Positions 21,430-31,049 of a DNA stretch of 64,000 bases are shown one piece after another. The stretch comes from Lepidostoma basale (taxonomy: Eukaryota; Arthropoda; Insecta; Trichoptera; Lepidostomatidae): contig JAHDVF020000512.1 of the NCBI GenBank assembly GCA_022606425.2, forward strand, positions 1-64,000, given 5' to 3'. Numbering within the stretch: the first letter of the stretch is position 1; the number at the start of each line of letters is the position of its first letter. The notes under the pieces are model-generated. The model was not told the DNA's origin and did no database searches. It saw nothing but the letters and a program-made list of their open reading frames with translations. A program made the position numbers and the translations under genes.

Positions 21430-22220
21430 CTTCAACGCTACGAGCCTATGAGAAATATAGTGATATTTAACCTCTTAAATAATGAATGAGAGACTCATTA
21501 AAGGAATAGTTGGAGGAAGTGCTTCTTTAGTTCATGGGATTGATTACCCTGTACGTGACCCACATAAGTGGACTTCGACTGCTGAACCAGCATATTTCGT
21601 GATGAAATATAGTACACGAATAACCGAAAAAGCCTGACTTAGGACCTACTTATCGCAATGATGACATAAAAGTGATGATTCAGACCCGATTCATTTGCAC
21701 AGGTCACTAGGTCACTAAAGCAGAGCATCGTGTGAAAAGGGAAGCAAAGCATATATTATAAAAGCGGTACTTCCGACCACCCAATACGTCAGTCAGTATT
21801 ACGGCTTCTAACAGACACGAGTCTACGTTAATAAGTCTACGCCCCGTGGGATCTCGGACTCCCTCCGCGACGACCTATGAAGCCACGCTACTACGTCATT
21901 CCTTCTTGCGACTTCTAACCGACACGAGTCTACGCCGTCAAGTCTACGTACAAAGAACTTCCGACTCTCCCACCGAGCTACGCTATTGTCTACACTGCTA
22001 TGCTACGTAACTTCCGACGAGTCTTCGCTCCAGCCGGCCGACGCTACTGCTCAACGAGCCATCAGCCCCAGCTGCTATGGACGTCCAGGGGCACGCTCCA
22101 TCACGAGTACATAATACTGTTAACGTATGATTACTTGTGATCTGCAATAAACGCTGAAACCTCCACTGCTTTGAATTCTCACCACATCCCCCAAAACCCT
22201 AATGAATTCACAGCATAAGG
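21430..22220 (+). mobile_element. Probable solo LTR
   Basis: The stretch has the layout of an LTR: TATAAAAG at 21757-21764, TCAGT initiator-like words at 21789-21797, two copies of a CGACACGAGTCTACG-type block (about 21812 and 21918), and an AATAAA signal at 22146-22151. No primer-binding site or gag-pol follows, so it would be a solo LTR. Boundaries are approximate and no target duplication was found. Confidence 0.4.
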
Positions 22221-22499
22221 TGAAGACAGGTAAAGAAGAAATATTATTTTCATATTCGTAAAACAGTGTATACAATTAGTTGGGATATCCTGTAGGAACG
22301 TTTGCAACCATTTGCATGTCCGCTAGGGTAGCAGAAGAGACGAGGAGAATATGTTCCCTGGAAATGTTTCTTGCCCGAAAGATTAACGGTTTATTGTGGC
22401 CATTACAAAACCACTTGGGAAGCTGCAAAGTGCCGGCTTTAAATTCTACCCCTTTTAAATATTGATACATTCAGTTCCTACTACTTAGATGAATTGTTA

Positions 22500-23000
22500 T
22501 ATTATAATAATATATTATTTATAAACCGGAATAATATAGACCTAAAACTGAGAATACTCCTCATCAAGACCTATGTATGGAGTGTCTTGATGTACGGCTG
22601 CGAGACATGGTGCCTATCCGAAAGGGATAAGCGGAGACTAGAGGCTTTTGAGATGTGGTCCTATAGAAGACTCTTTGGAATTTCCTGGAGAGACCACATC
22701 ACGAATGAGGAAGTTCTTCAAGGAATCGAAGGAGGAAGGCACCTGCTCAGGACCTTGTCCGAAAGGCGTGCAAGATGGATCGGCCATGTAATACGTCAAG
22801 AAGGTCTCTTGCATGCCATAATGGAGGGTATGATCGAGGGGACAAACTCTAGGGGACGCCCACGCCGAGAGTACCTGGAGGACCTGTTGGTGGACGTGCG
22901 CTGCTCATCATATGCAGATCTCAAAAGAGCCGCAGAAGACAGGGAAAAATGGAAGAGAATAATGGAGGAAATTGCTGCAAACCAATCCCAGGATTGAAAC
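22500..23000 (+). pseudogene. LINE D C-terminal end with open frame
   Basis: An open frame of 167 codons encodes LRILLIKTYVWSVLMYGCET, RRLEAFEMWSYRRLFGISW, GRHLLRTLSERRARWIGHVI, IEGTNSRGRPRREYLEDLL and ENREKW-like residues near the C-terminus. This is the region downstream of the RT palm in RTE-like and related insect LINEs. No catalytic domain is present; the copy is 5'-truncated. Confidence 0.8.
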
Positions 23001-23077
23001 CAGAGAAGAAGAAACCGGAAAATTTTGTTGCAATTTAAAAAATGATGCTTTTTACTAAACTGTACAATAGAGCTTTC

Positions 23078-23590
23078 ATCTTCATCATCAGCCGTCTGTA
23101 ATCCACTGCTGAATGTAGGCCTCTCCCAAAGCCCGCCACCGCCCCCTATCCATTGCCGCTCCCATCCATCCATGTCCAGCAATCCTCTTCAGATCGTCGG
23201 TCCGGGGGACCCGGGCAGGGGGACGTCTAACTCTACGGAATCCTGTACGCGGTCTCCACTCCAGAACCCGTCTTCCCCATTGGCTGTCGGTTCTCCGGCA
23301 GATATGGCCAGCCCACCGCCACTTCAGCCCGCCTATCCGTAGAGCCACCTCAGTCACCTTGGTTTGTTGGCGAATAAATTCGTTTCTAAATCTGTCCCTC
23401 AAGGTTATTCCAAGAATGGCTCTTTCCATGGTGCGCTAGGCAACCTTGAATCTGTAGACTAGACCTTTTGTCAATGTACACGTCTCGGCTCCGTACGTCA
23501 TGACTGGCAAAACGTACTGGTTGAAGCCTTTAGTCTTGAGGCATTGTGGTATTTTGGAAGTGACAACATGACGTAATTTCCCAAAGGCCG
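23078..23590 (-). pseudogene. LINE E (RTE-like) C-terminal end
   Basis: The minus strand encodes YVLPVMTYGAETCTLTKGLV (upper frame), MERAILGITLRDRFRNEF, LKWRWAGHICRRTDSQWGRR, RRVRRPPARVPRTDDLKRIA and RWRALGEAYIQQW. The order YGAE..., RD..RNE.IR, W.WAGHI.R, R.P.RW.DDL, W..LGEAYIQQW is typical of this LINE type. The 3' end on the plus strand shows (ATC)n and GTAATCCACTGCTGAATGT. Confidence 0.8.
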
Positions 23591-23594
23591 CCAA

Positions 23595-23910
23595 ACCAAC
23601 CAACTGAATTCTTCGGTCGGCTTCTTTCTCGAATAGAGTTTTGCTTTTACTATAACATCTGTAATATTTATTGTCAGCAGTACATAAAATAGTTCTAGTG
23701 CTAACGCTTATGTATGAAAGTAAGCTTAAATTTGGCTGAAAAAGGATAAAAGTAGGATAAATGCCGTAGAAATAAGACCTAGGATTGGTTAACAAGTCTT
23801 AGATCGTTGCTGGTTCTTGAGATGATACTCGGGCCTTTTTAATGTGGTAGTTTACCGTATATTTATATTTTTTATATTTATATATAAATACAACAGGTTA
23901 TTTGAACCCA
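23595..23910. other. No feature recognised
   Basis: Short AT-rich spacer between LINE E and a minus-strand SINE C. Confidence 0.4.
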
Positions 23911-23914
23911 ATTA

Positions 23915-24070
23915 TTATACACTATATTATAGTTATAGGTACACACTCATGACATGTGATAGGTAGCTAGATAGGTACCATACCAAAGACAGCGTGAGAA
24001 CTGTTATTGTCGGGAATCAAACCCCGGGGCGTTCGGTGTGGCAGTTGTTATAGCTTGTTGCTACACATAT
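23915..24070 (-). mobile_element. SINE C, minus strand, partial
   Basis: Reverse complement contains box B-like GGTTTGATTCC and the SINE C body phrase CTGTCTTTGGTATGG. The box A end is lost, so the 5' end is truncated. Confidence 0.65.
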
Positions 24071-24077
24071 GTTAAAT

Positions 24078-24366
24078 ATTGTTCTGTGATGGATTCACAT
24101 TGTTCAGTAATAGATTTACAATGTTCTGGAATGGATTCATTTTGTTCTGTAATGGATTTACATTGTTCTGTAACGGATTCATAATTGTTCTATAATGGAT
24201 TCTCATTGTTCAGTAATGGATTCATATTGTTCTGTAATGAATTTACATTGTTCTGTGATGGATTCATATTGTTCTGTAATGGATGTACATTGTTCTGTAA
24301 CGGATTCATATTGTTCTGATATAGATTTGTAATAGATTCACATTGTTCTGTAACGGATTCATATTT
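24078..24366. repeat. Minisatellite, about 21-22-bp unit
   Basis: About a dozen imperfect tandem copies of a unit like TTGTTCTGTAATGGATTCA. Variants GTAACGG, GTGATGG and CAGTAATGG alternate among the copies. No coding sense. Confidence 0.9.
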
Positions 24367-24370
24367 TTAC

Positions 24371-24653
24371 CTTCTTATAAACAAGCTGTTTAAATTTTGT
24401 ATCTGTTTGATCTACTCTAAACATTTTAATCAGATTTATAATCTTGAAGTACCCAGTCAGAAGATGGAACGTTTCGTTAGGAAATTTAAAAATACTCAGA
24501 GTTTAGCGAGCGACCTCGGTGATATGAATCTGTACGTCTAATTAGACCGTTCTCGAATCCAGAATTTTCTAATATGATAAGGCTGTACAGATGAGAAAAA
24601 ATAATGAAATCAATGAAACAGATTAGCATTTCAAAAAATTAAATAAGCGAAAG
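24371..24653. other. No feature recognised
   Basis: AT-rich spacer between the minisatellite and the hAT end. Confidence 0.4.
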
Positions 24654-24935
24654 CAGCGGTTCTCAAACTTTTTACGACGGAAACCTTTTGAAACAATGAA
24701 TATTTTACGGAGCCCTAAAATAATAAATACCTTCATATTATTAAATATAATCATATAATTTAAATCATACAAAAATAGGCACAATATACACTACTGATTT
24801 ATAAATACAACAGTGTACAAAACAGTACTTAATAATATAATACAATACACAAAATTAAACGTTACGATAAATCGTAGAAAGCATCTACTTTTTATATAAT
24901 ATAATAAAATGGTAATTGGTTTCTTGTTTTTCTAA

Positions 24936-25690
24936 ACTAACTAACTATCACGTCATCTCTCCGGAGGGGTAGGCAGAAAGAATGGACTGCCACACTGTTT
25001 TGTCCTGACATACATCTCTCGAATCCTCTACATTTATACTTCGTGTCATGCACGCACGTCGATTTTTCCGACTCCACATGTGACCAACATTTAATATTTG
25101 TTTCATTTGATCATGCCACGTTTTCCTCAACCATCCTCTATTTCTAGCTCCGTTCACGTCGTTTACATTTACCTTCTTCACCATTCTGTATTTCACTCAT
25201 TCTTTTCGTGTGTCCAAACCATCTTAACGACCAGTTTATTATTTTGTTCATAACACTTTCATTCGCACCGCATTGACTTCTTATATTTACATTTGACACT
25301 TTATCATATACATAATTGACGACCTTCGTGACCGAGTGGTAAGTGCTTTGACTGCCACCCAGAAGGCTCCGGGTTCGATTCCCGGCGATTGCAGTGTGAT
25401 TGTCAGTTTGCCTTTAATCTGGCAATAAAATGGCGATAGATTGGGTACCATGTCACACGAATCAATATGATAGCTATACCATTTACATCATAATAATGTA
25501 AAGAGCGATTCAACAAAATAATAATAATAATAATAATAATATTTATCGCACATTCGTCTTAGAGATCTCATTTCTACTGCTCTTATTCTATAATTTTTTT
25601 GCCATTTCTACTTTCATCCTTTGAATTCACATTTTTTTTTGCCAGTTCCATGCTTCACTTCCGTACTTAAGTTTTTTCTAATTGTAATAT
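24936..25690 (-). mobile_element. LINE A fragment split by SINE C
   Basis: Starts at the CTAACTAACTATCACG tail, encodes minus-strand VNDVNGARNRGWLRKTWHDQ and RRACMTRSINVEDSRDVCQD, and resumes after SINE C at 25549 with the ACATTCGTCTTAGAGATCTC segment (RRMC region). The interruption orders events: hAT, then LINE A, then SINE C. Confidence 0.75.
25318..25548 (+). mobile_element. SINE C with box A and box B
   Basis: Head with TGACCGAGTGG (box A, one change) and GGTTCGATTCC (perfect box B), body as in the other copies, and an AAT-repeat tail. It sits inside LINE A. Confidence 0.8.
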
Positions 25691-26040
25691 TATATATTGT
25701 TTCTTATTAATTTAATTTAATTTTATAATTTTTATTTATTGTAAAACGCATTGAAAAATACAATGTCTGTAATATTTACGAATGTGTGGATACTCTGTGT
25801 ATTTTATCATACACAGAGTATAACACATTCGTCTTAGAGATCTCTTTTCTACTGCATTTATTCTACTTTCATATTTTTTTTGCCAGTTCCACGCTTCACT
25901 TCCATACATAAGTTTTTTCTAATAGTAATATTATACGAGTATACTGTTTCTTTTTAATTTTTTTAATTTTTATAATTTTTATTTATTGTAAAACGCCTTG
26001 AAAAATACAATGTCTGTAATGTTAATGATAATATTTAAAT
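25549..26040. repeat. Tandem duplication of a LINE A piece and its flank
   Basis: Two copies of about 240 bp: 25549-25785 and 25812-26025. Both run from CATTCGTCTTAGAGATCTC through GCCAGTTCCA(T/C)GCTTCACTTC, TAAGTTTTTTCTAAT and TTATTTATTGTAAAACGC to TACAATGTCTGTAAT. As the second part is not LINE A, this is a local duplication after insertion. Confidence 0.7.
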
Positions 26041-26539
26041 AACTTTAATTGAATTGAAAAAATAACACTGTATTGATTAAACTGTAAATTGATAAAATTA
26101 TTTCCATTCAGATAATTCCACACGTTTTGGTGCGTCAGATTCCAGTAAACTACCGCCCCCCGGAAGACCGTCAAAGAGATGGAGGAATGGCTGGGAGTAA
26201 ACTTCCCAAGAGAGGCCAGCCAAGAAGAACAGATAAGAAAGACAATAGTCTAAAAGGAGGAGAAGAGTTTCCATTTATTGAGAGGTATGAGGTTGTTTTT
26301 TTTATTATTTTTGATCAACTTTTGGTATGTAGTGACGAGTATCGAGTCGCCACATGCCTACTAGTAGAAGCTGCATTGTTTTGTTCGCAGTTTTTGATCG
26401 TATTATAGATTTATTATGCTGCTTGTCGCGGCTGAATTCTCATAGAGGCCTTGCGGAGCCCCAGGGCTTTGCGGAACACACTTTGAGAACCACTGGGCTA
26501 AAGAAACGTTTGCAGGCGGATATCAAAATATTGAATTAT

Positions 26540-27545
26540 ATACTTAGGAAAATGAAAATTACTTTGTTTAATCCACTATTTAATCAAAAATATTAAAAAA
26601 CACGACATGTTTCGGAGCTTGCCTCCATCTTCAGGTGAAAAAAATATAATAAAAACTAAACAATGAAAGACTAATATAAAAACGCATTTAAAATTCGATA
26701 CATTAATTCGAATTTAAAAATTAACCTGGGCTTTTTGTTTTAAGTATTAATATTTTTTTTATCAATAACTAACTAACTAACTAACCATCACGCCGTCTCT
26801 CCGAAAGGGTAGGCAGAAAGAATGAAATGTTACACTTTTACTGATGCGGCACTTTATCCTTCTCTTTTCGCCCCGCGGGAGACGCGGTGTGATGGGTTGC
26901 GAACCTCATCGCCACCAATAGGCATCTCCCGCGCACACTTCGATCGTCCAACACCCACAAAATAAATCTAAAACAAATAATATAAAATACAATGATATAA
27001 AATAAAGCAACAAAATAAAAATAATTTAACACAAAATGTAAGAACTATCAGTAAGAACTAATAAATAATATTAAATAATACACGATGATAATATAAAAAA
27101 AAAATGTAATTTAGAAAAAACATACATTTAAAAAGACATAATTTATATAGAAATAAACAAATGATTAATTTGCATTTGATTGGGAATGGGAGCTTTGGAG
27201 ATTAAATGTAGACAAAATACTTAAGGGGAAAGGAGTAAAAGGAGGAATCTGATTATTAATAATGTTTGCACCCAATTTCACCGAATTGAGAATTTTCCAA
27301 ATTTTCAAGTTTGTTTAATTTATTGCTAATGTTAACTGTGTGTAGAAAAAATATTATGTCATTTTCATCGAAACTATGGTAAAATTCAATACAATGTTTA
27401 GCCATCTCAGAAAAAAAAGTATGTGACGAAAGCTTGTTTTCTTTGTTATCCTCCGAAACATGTCGTGTTTTTTTTATATATATTTTGTGAATTAAACAAT
27501 GTTATTTTCAATTTTCTTAGTATATTACTATGGAATTCCACAGTG
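26540..27545. repeat. Repeat S foldback pair with repeat B inserted
   Basis: The left arm (26540-26650) and the inverted right arm (27440-27545) share TACTTAGGAAAATGAAAAT / ATTTTCAATTTTCTTAGTA and a GACATGTTTCGGAG core. On the minus strand 26604-26634 reads CTGAAGA, T, GGAG...CTCC, GAA, ACATGT, C: a complete hammerhead-like layout. A related S pair is at 62850-63075. Repeat B (26763-27045) lies inside. Confidence 0.6.
26763..27045 (-). repeat. Repeat B, full copy
   Basis: Begins with ACTAACTAACTAACTAACC, then the LINE A-type hairpin region, then the B body (GGCATCTCCCGCGCAC, ACAAAATAAATCTAAAACA). Its minus-strand 64-codon frame is not conserved as a protein in the other copies. Confidence 0.75.
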
Positions 27546-27595
27546 TTAATGCCTTAGCGTTCAATAAATTTATTAAATTATATATTAACAACTAA

Positions 27596-27900
27596 CTAAA
27601 TACAATAATTATCACGCCATTTCCGCGGAGGAATAGGCAGAGAGGATGGATCGCCACATCGTTCTATCCGAACATAACTCTCGCGCAACTTCTACGTTCA
27701 CACACCGTGACATGCAGGCTCGTCGATTGTTCCTACATCGAAAATTGCCACATTTCATTAATTTATTTATTTGGTCGTGTCGTATCTTCCTTGACTTCTT
27801 TTTCCATTTACACTACTTTTATATATCTTTGAAACCATTCTTCCCTCATCCATTCATTCCATTTGTCTAAACGTAGGACGCATTCATCCGCCTTCTCTGC
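27596..27900 (-). mobile_element. LINE A-related 3' end, diverged subfamily
   Basis: Shares the order of LINE A words (TATCACGCCATTTCC, GGCAGAGAGGATGGA, CATGCAGGCTCGTCGATTG) but differs at many positions. A sister copy is at 35000-35180. Confidence 0.6.
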
Positions 27901-27904
27901 CTAC

Positions 27905-28095
27905 TTCATCTCACTTTGCCTTATATTTTGCAGGATTTGCGAATTTCTTCATTGGGTATCTTATCTTTAAGGATTATCCCCACAATAGGTAGCAATGTTC
28001 TCATTTACAGTGTTTTATTTCAATTTTAATTTTAATTTTAAAGTGTTAAACATTACTTGCTAGAGGTGCGGGGCCTCTACAAATACGGTCCCCTA
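27905..28095. other. No feature recognised
   Basis: Spacer; 27905-27960 may continue the LINE A variant. Confidence 0.35.
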
Positions 28096-28099
28096 GCAC

Positions 28100-28288
28100 T
28101 TGCTATTGCTACATGGCTAATCCGGAAAGCGCGAAACCCCAGCGAAAAAGAAACTGGTGCGGTCATGTTCAAATAATGGACACCATCAGACTCCCCTATA
28201 TTGCATTGCATAATCCGCCTCATGGGACTCGTCTTCATGGAATCTACCTCACAGGAGGAGCAACAATTTGAAGAACAGACCACATAGG
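28100..28288 (+). pseudogene. LINE F 3' end
   Basis: Matches 48480-48680: CGAAAAAGAAACTG(G/A)..CGGTCATGT, ACCACCAGACTCCCC-type sequence, GGAGGAGCAACA and the end GAACAGACCACATAGGTC. Encodes remnants of the GHV..MD and P.GTR..G.P regions with shifts. Confidence 0.65.
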
Positions 28289-28290
28289 TC

Positions 28291-28555
28291 ATGACTTTCG
28301 TGGCCGAGTGGTAAGTGCATTGACTGCCACCCCGAAGGTTCCGGGTTCGATTCCCGGCGAGGGCAGTGTAATTGTCACACTGTCTTTGGTCTGGTGTAGA
28401 ATTCACGTGACAATAAAATGGCGATAGATAAGCTCCCTACCATGGGGTAGATGTCATGAGAATCACTATGATAGCTGTAATAGCCTATACATTGATTTGG
28501 CCCATGTTGTCATGATGTAAATAGCGATTCAACAAAATAATAATAATAAAAATAA
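28291..28555 (+). mobile_element. SINE C, well preserved
   Basis: Box A TGGCCGAGTGG and box B GGTTCGATTCC are both perfect. The body and an (AAT)n-type tail are present. It sits directly after a LINE F end and before a short LINE A scrap. Confidence 0.85.
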
Positions 28556-28735
28556 TATTTATTACACATTCGTCTTAGAGATATCATTTTTATTGCGATT
28601 ATCCGACTCCCCATATATTGCATTGCATAATTAGCCCCTTAAAAGATGGAAGGACAGCTGGTAATCTACCTCACAGGAGGAACAACACTCTGGAGAACAG
28701 ACCACATAGGTCCACAAAAAAGAAGAAGAAGAAGG
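28556..28735 (+). pseudogene. LINE A scrap and LINE F 3' end
   Basis: 28560-28600 (minus) is a LINE A piece (ACATTCGTCTTAGAGATATC). 28605-28735 (plus) is LINE F again, with AAAAGATGGAAGGACAGCTG, the end GAACAGACCACATAGGTC and a GAA-repeat tail. Confidence 0.6.
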
Positions 28736-28739
28736 CTAA

Positions 28740-29265
28740 TCCGGCCCTGTATTTCATACATTAACGTGAATGATTTATTTATGATCCCGAGAGAATTGCG
28801 AAAAGTTTGAGAGGGAGACATTTCATATAATTAACATCGGAGACCGAATTGGGAGGTTACCTAAAAAATAGAGTTTCTCAAACTTTTACAGTTCCCGCAA
28901 ATAAACTTCGGCACTAACCTGAATAATCTATTCCGGCACGCTCGCAGCGCCGTAGGTAATTTCGGTAATAAATTAGAATCGGAACACTTATAAAACTTTT
29001 TGTCTTACTACGTGTAATCACTTAATGTTCGCACATCAATAATTCCGATTGCCTTCCCGGGCGAAGTGCCGTTGTCCACCCCGTATCGTCCCGATGCGAT
29101 GGTGCTCAGAGTCAAAGGATACGCGCGTGAATATTAGATTATCGTAAACACGTATTCCGAAACTTTCAGAAACACCACACATGTTTATTTATTTGAGCCG
29201 TTATTTTTGAAAATAGAATAATCCACTGTTAGCAAAAATAAGTAAATAATAATTTTGGTATAGAA
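28740..29265. other. Unassigned, more GC-balanced, possibly single-copy
   Basis: No match to any repeat family in this window. Less AT-rich around 28910-29130 than its surroundings. No open frame or splice pattern recognised. It could hold a conserved non-coding element. Confidence 0.35.
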
Positions 29266-29269
29266 GCGA

Positions 29270-29610
29270 AGCATGGAACTGGCAAAAGAAGGATGAAAGT
29301 AGAATAAATGCAGTAGAAATGAGATCTCTTAGATGAATTGTAAAACTAAAATAACTAACTAACTAACTTACCATCACGCCGTCTCCCCGGAGGGGTAGGC
29401 AGAAAGAATGAAACGCCACACTGTTCTGTCCTGACATACTTCTCTTGCTTCCTCTACATTCATTCATCTTGTCATGCACGCACGTCGATTTTTCCGACTC
29501 CTCACGTGACCGACATTCAATATTTGATTGATTTGATCGTGCCATGTTTTCCTCGGCCTTCCTCTATTTCTAGCTTCGTTCACGCCGTTTACATATACCT
29601 TCTTTTCTAA
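29270..29610 (-). mobile_element. Head-to-tail-inverted LINE A pieces
   Basis: 29270-29336 (plus) encodes EAWNWQKKDESRINAVEMRS of LINE A. 29345-29610 (minus) is a LINE A 3' end beginning with CTAACTAACTAACTTACC. The plus piece lies beyond the tail, so these are two insertions, not one twin-primed copy. Confidence 0.7.
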
Positions 29611-29689
29611 TTTATTACTGAAATTAACTAAAAATGTCTTTTGAGAAAATAAATTGATTTGATTTGATTTGATTTGAATGTGTGGATAC

Positions 29690-30255
29690 TCTGTGTATGA
29701 TAGAGTGTCGAATCAACATAAGCGTGATCTGATGATGAATGTTAATAAGTCCAAGGTAATGATTTTTGAAAAAGAAGAAATCATGACAGTCTGCAACATT
29801 AGCGTGAATGGTGAAAATTTGGAGTAAGTAGTTGAGTTCGTGTATTTAGATAGTATGTTTACAAGGATGGGCGAGTGGAGAGGGATATTGAAAGAAGGAT
29901 TGGGGCAGGCAACAAAGTGAATGCGGTGCGAATGATGGTGTTATAAACAAAATAATGAAAGGGTCATTAAGATGGTTTGGACATATGGAAAGAAAGAATG
30001 GTAAAAAAATTATATGTTAACGATGTAAATGGAACCAGAAATAGAGAAAGACCGAGGAAAACGTGGCTCGATCAAATAAATCAAATATTGAATGTCGGCC
30101 ATGTGAGGAGTCAGAGAAATCGACGCGCGTGCATAACAAGATGTATGAATATTGAGGAAGCGAGAGAAATATGTCAGGTAAGGAATGTGTGGCAGTCCAT
30201 TCTTTCTGCCTACCCCTTCGGGGAGACGGCGTGATGGTTAGTTAGTTAGTTAGTT
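29690..30255 (+). pseudogene. LINE A, internally deleted, with 3' tail
   Basis: Begins with RT-thumb coding (LMMNVNKSKVMIFEKEE, CNISVNGENLE), then jumps near 29920 to the post-RT region (MVKKLYVNDVNGTRNRERPR, KTWLDQINQILNVGHVRSQR, RRACITRCMNIEEAREICQ). It ends with CCCCTTCGGGGAGACGGCG and (TTAG)n at 30236-30257. An 85-codon frame stays open. No intact palm, so inactive. Confidence 0.8.
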
Positions 30256-30334
30256 AGTTATAATTTTGGTAAGGTATTGATATATTATTTTTTATATTTA
30301 TAATAATAATAATAATTAAATAATTATTATCATT

Positions 30335-30915
30335 ACTGTTAAAATTTAAAACACTGTTATATTACCACAATTTCTTTTTATTCACTGAGAGTATCGCGAC
30401 AGCTGTTACGCCAACCAATGTTGGCAACATCAGGTGTTACAATAAACTCGATTATTGTAACCCCTGTATTTTATAACCAGTTTATTGTAACACCATATTT
30501 TAACCAGTGGCGGTACTCCCATTGAAGCCCAGAAGCCCGGCTTGAGGAAGAAATTTTGAATCAAAACCCCCAAATCCAAGTATTCATGCCCCCGCATAAA
30601 ACAACAACCCACCAAATCACCTTCCAACAATGTTCCCATCAGACGTAAGAGGAATAGCCACAAGAGCTGAACCTCTGTAAGCCAGTAGAGGTTTTAATTA
30701 AAAATTTTATACGCCCTTTGGGAGTACCGCCACTGATTGCAACCAGTTTATTGTAACACCTGATGATGCCAACATCAGTTGCCAAAAGAGCTGTCGCGAT
30801 ACTCTCAGTGAATAAAAATAAATTGTGATATTATAACAGTGTTTTAATATTTATCAGTAATAATGTTGAAGTATCACAGTGTTTCGGCCGAAACAATGAA
30901 CTATTTATTTATTAT
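30335..30915. repeat. Repeat P palindrome split by a hAT MITE
   Basis: The left arm (30335-30470, inverted) and right arm (30740-30915) share GACAGCTGTTACGCC / GCCAAAAGAGCTGTCGCG, TGAGAGTATCGCGA and TTTCTTTTTATTCAC. Hammerhead-like cores are partly decayed (GTA or CAA in place of GAA). A MITE occupies 30505-30735. Confidence 0.7.
30505..30735. mobile_element. hAT-type MITE, 231 bp
   Basis: Ends are CAGTGGCGGTACTCCCA and its exact inverted copy. The flanks ATTTTAAC (30497-30504) and ATTGCAAC (30736-30743) agree at six of eight positions, as for an aged hAT target duplication. The minus-strand 77-codon frame across it is not a gene. Confidence 0.75.
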
Positions 30916-30934
30916 TATTATTATGAATGACACG

Positions 30935-31045
30935 GTGTATGAATGTTGAGAAAGCGAGAGAAGCATGTCAGAAAAGGAAAGTGTGGCAGTCCATTATTTT
31001 TGCCTACCCCTTCGGAAAGACGGCGTGATGGTTAGTTAGTTATAT
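30935..31045 (+). mobile_element. LINE A 3' end
   Basis: About 110 bp: the GTATGAATGTTGAGAAAGCG region, GTGTGGCAGTCCATTATTT, the hairpin CCCCTTCGGAAAG and TTAGTTAGTT. Severely 5'-truncated. Confidence 0.75.
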
Positions 31046-31049
31046 TTAT

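Larger units (their letters stand above)
24654..26495. mobile_element. hAT-type element, non-autonomous, with nested insertions
   Basis: The left end CAGCGGTTCTCAAACTTTTT and the inverted right end CAGTGGTTCTCAAAGTGTG are classic hAT termini. The 8-bp flanks AGCGAAAG (24646-24653) and GGCTAAAG (26496-26503) agree at six positions. No transposase domain was recognised. Much of the 1.84 kb is younger DNA: LINE A (24936-25317 and 25549-25690), SINE C (25318-25548) and a LINE F scrap (26115-26250). Confidence 0.7.

Noticed and set aside
16537..30257. TTAG tails as telomeric repeats
   Set aside because: Insect telomere units are TTAGG; these are TTAG tetramers at the 3' ends of LINE A and B copies, so they are retroelement tails.
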